NCBI GenBank assembly: GCA_016791445.1
Contig: JAEUMP010000010.1
Span: 82,725-146,724 of the forward strand
Length of the DNA stretch: 64,000 nucleotides
Reading direction: 5' to 3'
DNA from: Hyphomonadaceae bacterium
GTDB lineage: Bacteria > Pseudomonadota > Alphaproteobacteria > Caulobacterales > Aquidulcibacteraceae
This document shows, one piece after another, positions 61,738-64,000 of the stretch. The notes beneath the pieces were generated by a model, which searched no databases, was not told the DNA's origin, and saw only the letters and a program-made list of their open reading frames with translations. Every line of letters starts with the position of its first letter. Positions within the stretch are counted from its first letter, which is position 1. The translations under genes were made by a program, and so were the position numbers.

Positions 61738-62433
61738 ATGCCGAACGCTTATGACGCGATCCTCTTCGATGTCGGCGGCCCGCTCGACATGGAGTTCGCA
61801 TGGGAAATCGCGGTCGATTCCGCGATCGCCGCGGCCTGCTCGCTCGAAGGCATCCGCGTCGATGAGGAGGCACTGGCCGCCGCCAGCCGGCGCGCCGTCG
61901 AGGTTTTCGCGCCCGACGCCTATGCCCATATGGTCGAGACGCTGTGCGGTGGAGATCCGCAGGCCATCGCACGTGTGGAGCGGCGCCGGCGCGACACGCT
62001 CGCCAGCCTCGACGCATTCCAGTTGCGTCCCGGCATCGACGGTCTGCTGCGGCGGCTCGCGGCGCAGGGGCTGTCGCTGGGGATCGTCTCCAACCAGCCG
62101 GCCGGTGCCGCCGATCGTCTGCGGCGCGTTGGCATTGCTGAGTGTTTCCAGCACCTCGGCCTGAGCGGCGTGGTCGGCGTGCGCAAGCCGGATCCGGCGA
62201 TCTTCCTCGGCGCCGCGGAGGCGCTGGGCGTCGAGCCTGCGCGCTGCATCATGGTCGGCGACCGCATCGACAACGACATCGCGCCGGCCAAGGCGTTGGG
62301 CATGGCGGCGGTCCGCTTTCGCTCCGGCCGCCACGCCCGCCAGCAGCCGCGCGGCCCCAGCGAGGTGCCGGACGCCGATGTCGTCGACGTGTTGGAGCTG
62401 GAGCGCGCGATCGAGGCGTTGTTGCGCCGCTGA
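61738..62433 (+). CDS. HAD-family hydrolase
   Basis: A 231-residue HAD protein with a helical cap. Motif I is FDVGGPLD with nucleophile Asp11; the usual second Asp (DxD) is Gly13, as in the DxGG branch of the family. Motif II is GIVSNQ, motif III GVRKPDP, motif IV MVGDRIDNDI. It may act on a small phosphorylated compound or as a dehalogenase-like enzyme; the substrate is unknown. Divergent from the TetR gene; convergent with the amidohydrolase. Confidence 0.88.
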   Translation: MPNAYDAILFDVGGPLDMEFAWEIAVDSAIAAACSLEGIRVDEEALAAASRRAVEVFAPDAYAHMVETLCGGDPQAIARVERRRRDTLASLDAFQLRPGIDGLLRRLAAQGLSLGIVSNQPAGAADRLRRVGIAECFQHLGLSGVVGVRKPDPAIFLGAAEALGVEPARCIMVGDRIDNDIAPAKALGMAAVRFRSGRHARQQPRGPSEVPDADVVDVLELERAIEALLRR

Positions 62434-62436
62434 GCC

Positions 62437-63960
62437 TCAGTGCTTGTGCGCGTGGCTGTGCTGACCGCCGCCGAAGCGGTCGATGTGCAGCGGGGTCTTC
62501 GCCAGGCCGGGGCAGAACGTGCCGACGACCTTCTCCAGCCGGTCGTAGAGCAGCTTCGATGGCTTGTTGGCCGCCGCCAGCCGAGCCCGCGCCGCCTCGG
62601 CCTTGCGCGCCAGCTCGGCCATGTCGAGCGTCAGCAGGCGGCGGTTCTCCACCACCATGCGCCCACCGATCATCACCGAGTGCACGGCGCAGCCGTCCTC
62701 GGTATGCACGATCTGGTTGGTCGGATCGTTGAACGGGATCCAGTTCACGTGGTGCAGGTCGAGGAAGACGATGTCGGCCTTGTAGCCCTCGGCGACGCGC
62801 CCGACCTTGTCGCCGAAGCCCAGCGCGCGGGCGCTGCCCAGGGTCGCGGCCTCGAGCACTTCGTCGGTCGTGACCCAGCGTTGCCAGTCGGGCCCGCGCG
62901 ACTTCGACACCATCGAGGCCAGCCGCATGTTCTCGTACATGTTCTGATTGTCGGAGCAGCTCGCGCCATCGGTGCCGATGCCGACATTGACCTTGCGATC
63001 GAGCATGCCGCGCATGTCGGCGAGGCCGTTGCCCAGCCGCATGTTGCTGCCGGGGTTGTGCGAGACCGAGCCGCCCTTGTCGCCCAGACGCTTGTTGTCG
63101 TCGTCGTCGAGCCATACGCCGTGCGCCACGGTGAAGTCGGGGCCAACGAGGCCCAGCGAATCCATGTGCGCGAGCAAGGTGCTGCCGTAGCGCTGGTAGC
63201 CAACCACCGCCTGCACCTTGGATTCCGCGACATGGCTGTGCAGGCCAACGCCGAAATCGCGCGCCAGCTTCAGGCAGGCGAGCAGGAATCTGTCGGAGCA
63301 GTGATGCGGGATGGTGGGCGCCACGGCCATGCCGATGTCATGTCGGTCGAGCTTCCAGCCCTTCAGTGCCTTGCGCATCGCCGCGATGCTCGATGTGTAG
63401 GGCGCCAGCCGGAAGCGCTCCGCGTCCTTGCGCAGGCCCGGCGAGAGGCGGTCGGCGAGGCCGGGGATCGCTTCGAAGAAGCTGAGATCGGCGACCATCG
63501 GCGCCACCACGGCGCGCATGCCGACATCGCGATAGGCCTGGCCGACGGCGGCGAGGCCTTCGGGCGAGGGTGTCGGGAACTCGCCGATCAGATCGTAGGC
63601 GGCGGTGCAGCCCTTGAGCACCATCTCGGCCGCGCCGATAGTCGCGGAGAGGTACTTGTCTTCGAGCGTGCGATTGCCGTTCGTCCATGGCCCGGCGGTC
63701 AGCAGCAGTTCCAGCGTGATGCGATCGAGCATGCCCTTGGCGAGATTGCCGTGGCTGTGGGTATGCCCGTTGATCAGGCCGGGATGCATCAACCGGTCGC
63801 GCGCGTCGATCGGCGTGGCATCCGCCGGCGCCGGCATGCCCGGCCGGCCGATGGCGGCGATGGTGTCGCCCTTCACCAGGATGTCGGCCTTGGGCGCCGC
63901 GTGTGCCCGGATGTCGAGCAGCCTGCCGCCCCGGATGATCGTGTGTACCGCTTTCGCCAT
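62437..63960 (-). CDS. Amidohydrolase (ATZ/TRZ-like), His-rich tail
   Basis: A 507-residue metal-dependent hydrolase of the amidohydrolase superfamily. Metal ligands are His66 and His68 in GHTHSHG, a histidine in LHSHVAES, another in VAHGVW, and Asp in GTDGAS. The composite beta-sandwich at both ends matches the ATZ/TRZ/cytosine-deaminase-like type, which deaminates or dechlorinates ring compounds. The last residues GGGQHSHAHKH form a histidine-rich tail, which might store metal. Substrate unknown. It ends three bases after the convergent HAD stop. Confidence 0.9.
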   Translation of the reverse strand: MAKAVHTIIRGGRLLDIRAHAAPKADILVKGDTIAAIGRPGMPAPADATPIDARDRLMHPGLINGHTHSHGNLAKGMLDRITLELLLTAGPWTNGNRTLEDKYLSATIGAAEMVLKGCTAAYDLIGEFPTPSPEGLAAVGQAYRDVGMRAVVAPMVADLSFFEAIPGLADRLSPGLRKDAERFRLAPYTSSIAAMRKALKGWKLDRHDIGMAVAPTIPHHCSDRFLLACLKLARDFGVGLHSHVAESKVQAVVGYQRYGSTLLAHMDSLGLVGPDFTVAHGVWLDDDDNKRLGDKGGSVSHNPGSNMRLGNGLADMRGMLDRKVNVGIGTDGASCSDNQNMYENMRLASMVSKSRGPDWQRWVTTDEVLEAATLGSARALGFGDKVGRVAEGYKADIVFLDLHHVNWIPFNDPTNQIVHTEDGCAVHSVMIGGRMVVENRRLLTLDMAELARKAEAARARLAAANKPSKLLYDRLEKVVGTFCPGLAKTPLHIDRFGGGQHSHAHKH

Positions 63961-64000
63961 CGCGCTCTCCCCGTCCTCACCGGACCATTATGGAGCGCAT

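Overview
The window is GC-rich, tightly packed DNA from an alphaproteobacterium, most likely of the Caulobacterales/Hyphomonadaceae type. Supporting signs are a CC_3452-family secreted protein, a YdbH-YnbE-YdbL operon, an aa3-type oxidase subunit IV gene directly before a split-alpha-subunit transhydrogenase operon, and an exopolysaccharide locus built on Wza/Wzc-like parts. This placement is inferred from gene content only. No rRNA, tRNA, CRISPR array, insertion sequence or prophage was seen.

Layout. 1-13.2 kb: the 3' end of clpB, small membrane proteins, an EamA transporter, a self-contained membrane-protein/XRE-regulator operon behind a promoter flanked by repeats, a TraB/GumN lipoprotein, a DUF457-like membrane protein, an orphan C5 methyltransferase with its Vsr repair nuclease, lipoproteins, an ExoD-like protein and an acyl-CoA dehydrogenase. 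13.2-25.6 kb: cysQ, nadE, the ydbL-ynbE-ydbH envelope-lipid operon, a divergent M23 peptidase, a LuxR-type response regulator convergent with a hybrid histidine kinase, and a thioesterase. 25.7-55.4 kb: a 30 kb exopolysaccharide locus in several transcription units. It holds an initiating sugar transferase, a beta-barrel protein, a Wza-like exporter, a Wzc-like co-polymerase/tyrosine kinase, many glycosyltransferases, a GH16 hydrolase, an acyltransferase, a deacetylase, an ABC exporter (Wzm/Wzt) and nucleotide-sugar genes resembling the WbpB/WbpE/WbpD route to a diacetamido-uronic acid. 55.5-60.5 kb: a phosphatase, then oxidase subunit IV and pntAA-pntAB-pntB with two unrelated small genes inserted. 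60.6-64 kb: a TetR-regulated membrane protein, a HAD hydrolase and an amidohydrolase.

How the parts work together. The exopolysaccharide locus can supply lipid-linked sugar initiation, sugar-nucleotide synthesis, chain assembly, acylation/deacetylation, export across both membranes and hydrolysis. Its most unusual stretch is 28.3-32.2 kb. A small basic protein with a GrpE-like C-terminus is start/stop-coupled to an Hsp70-type ATPase that has no substrate-binding domain. Beside it lie a tyrosine-kinase-like protein whose Walker A lysine is alanine and a sugar-transferase-like protein whose catalytic Asp-Glu is Ser-Arg. Intact versions of both enzymes are encoded nearby, so the locus carries an active and an apparently inactive copy of two key exopolysaccharide enzymes next to a chaperone-like pair. 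I consider this the best candidate for an undescribed system; its function is unknown.
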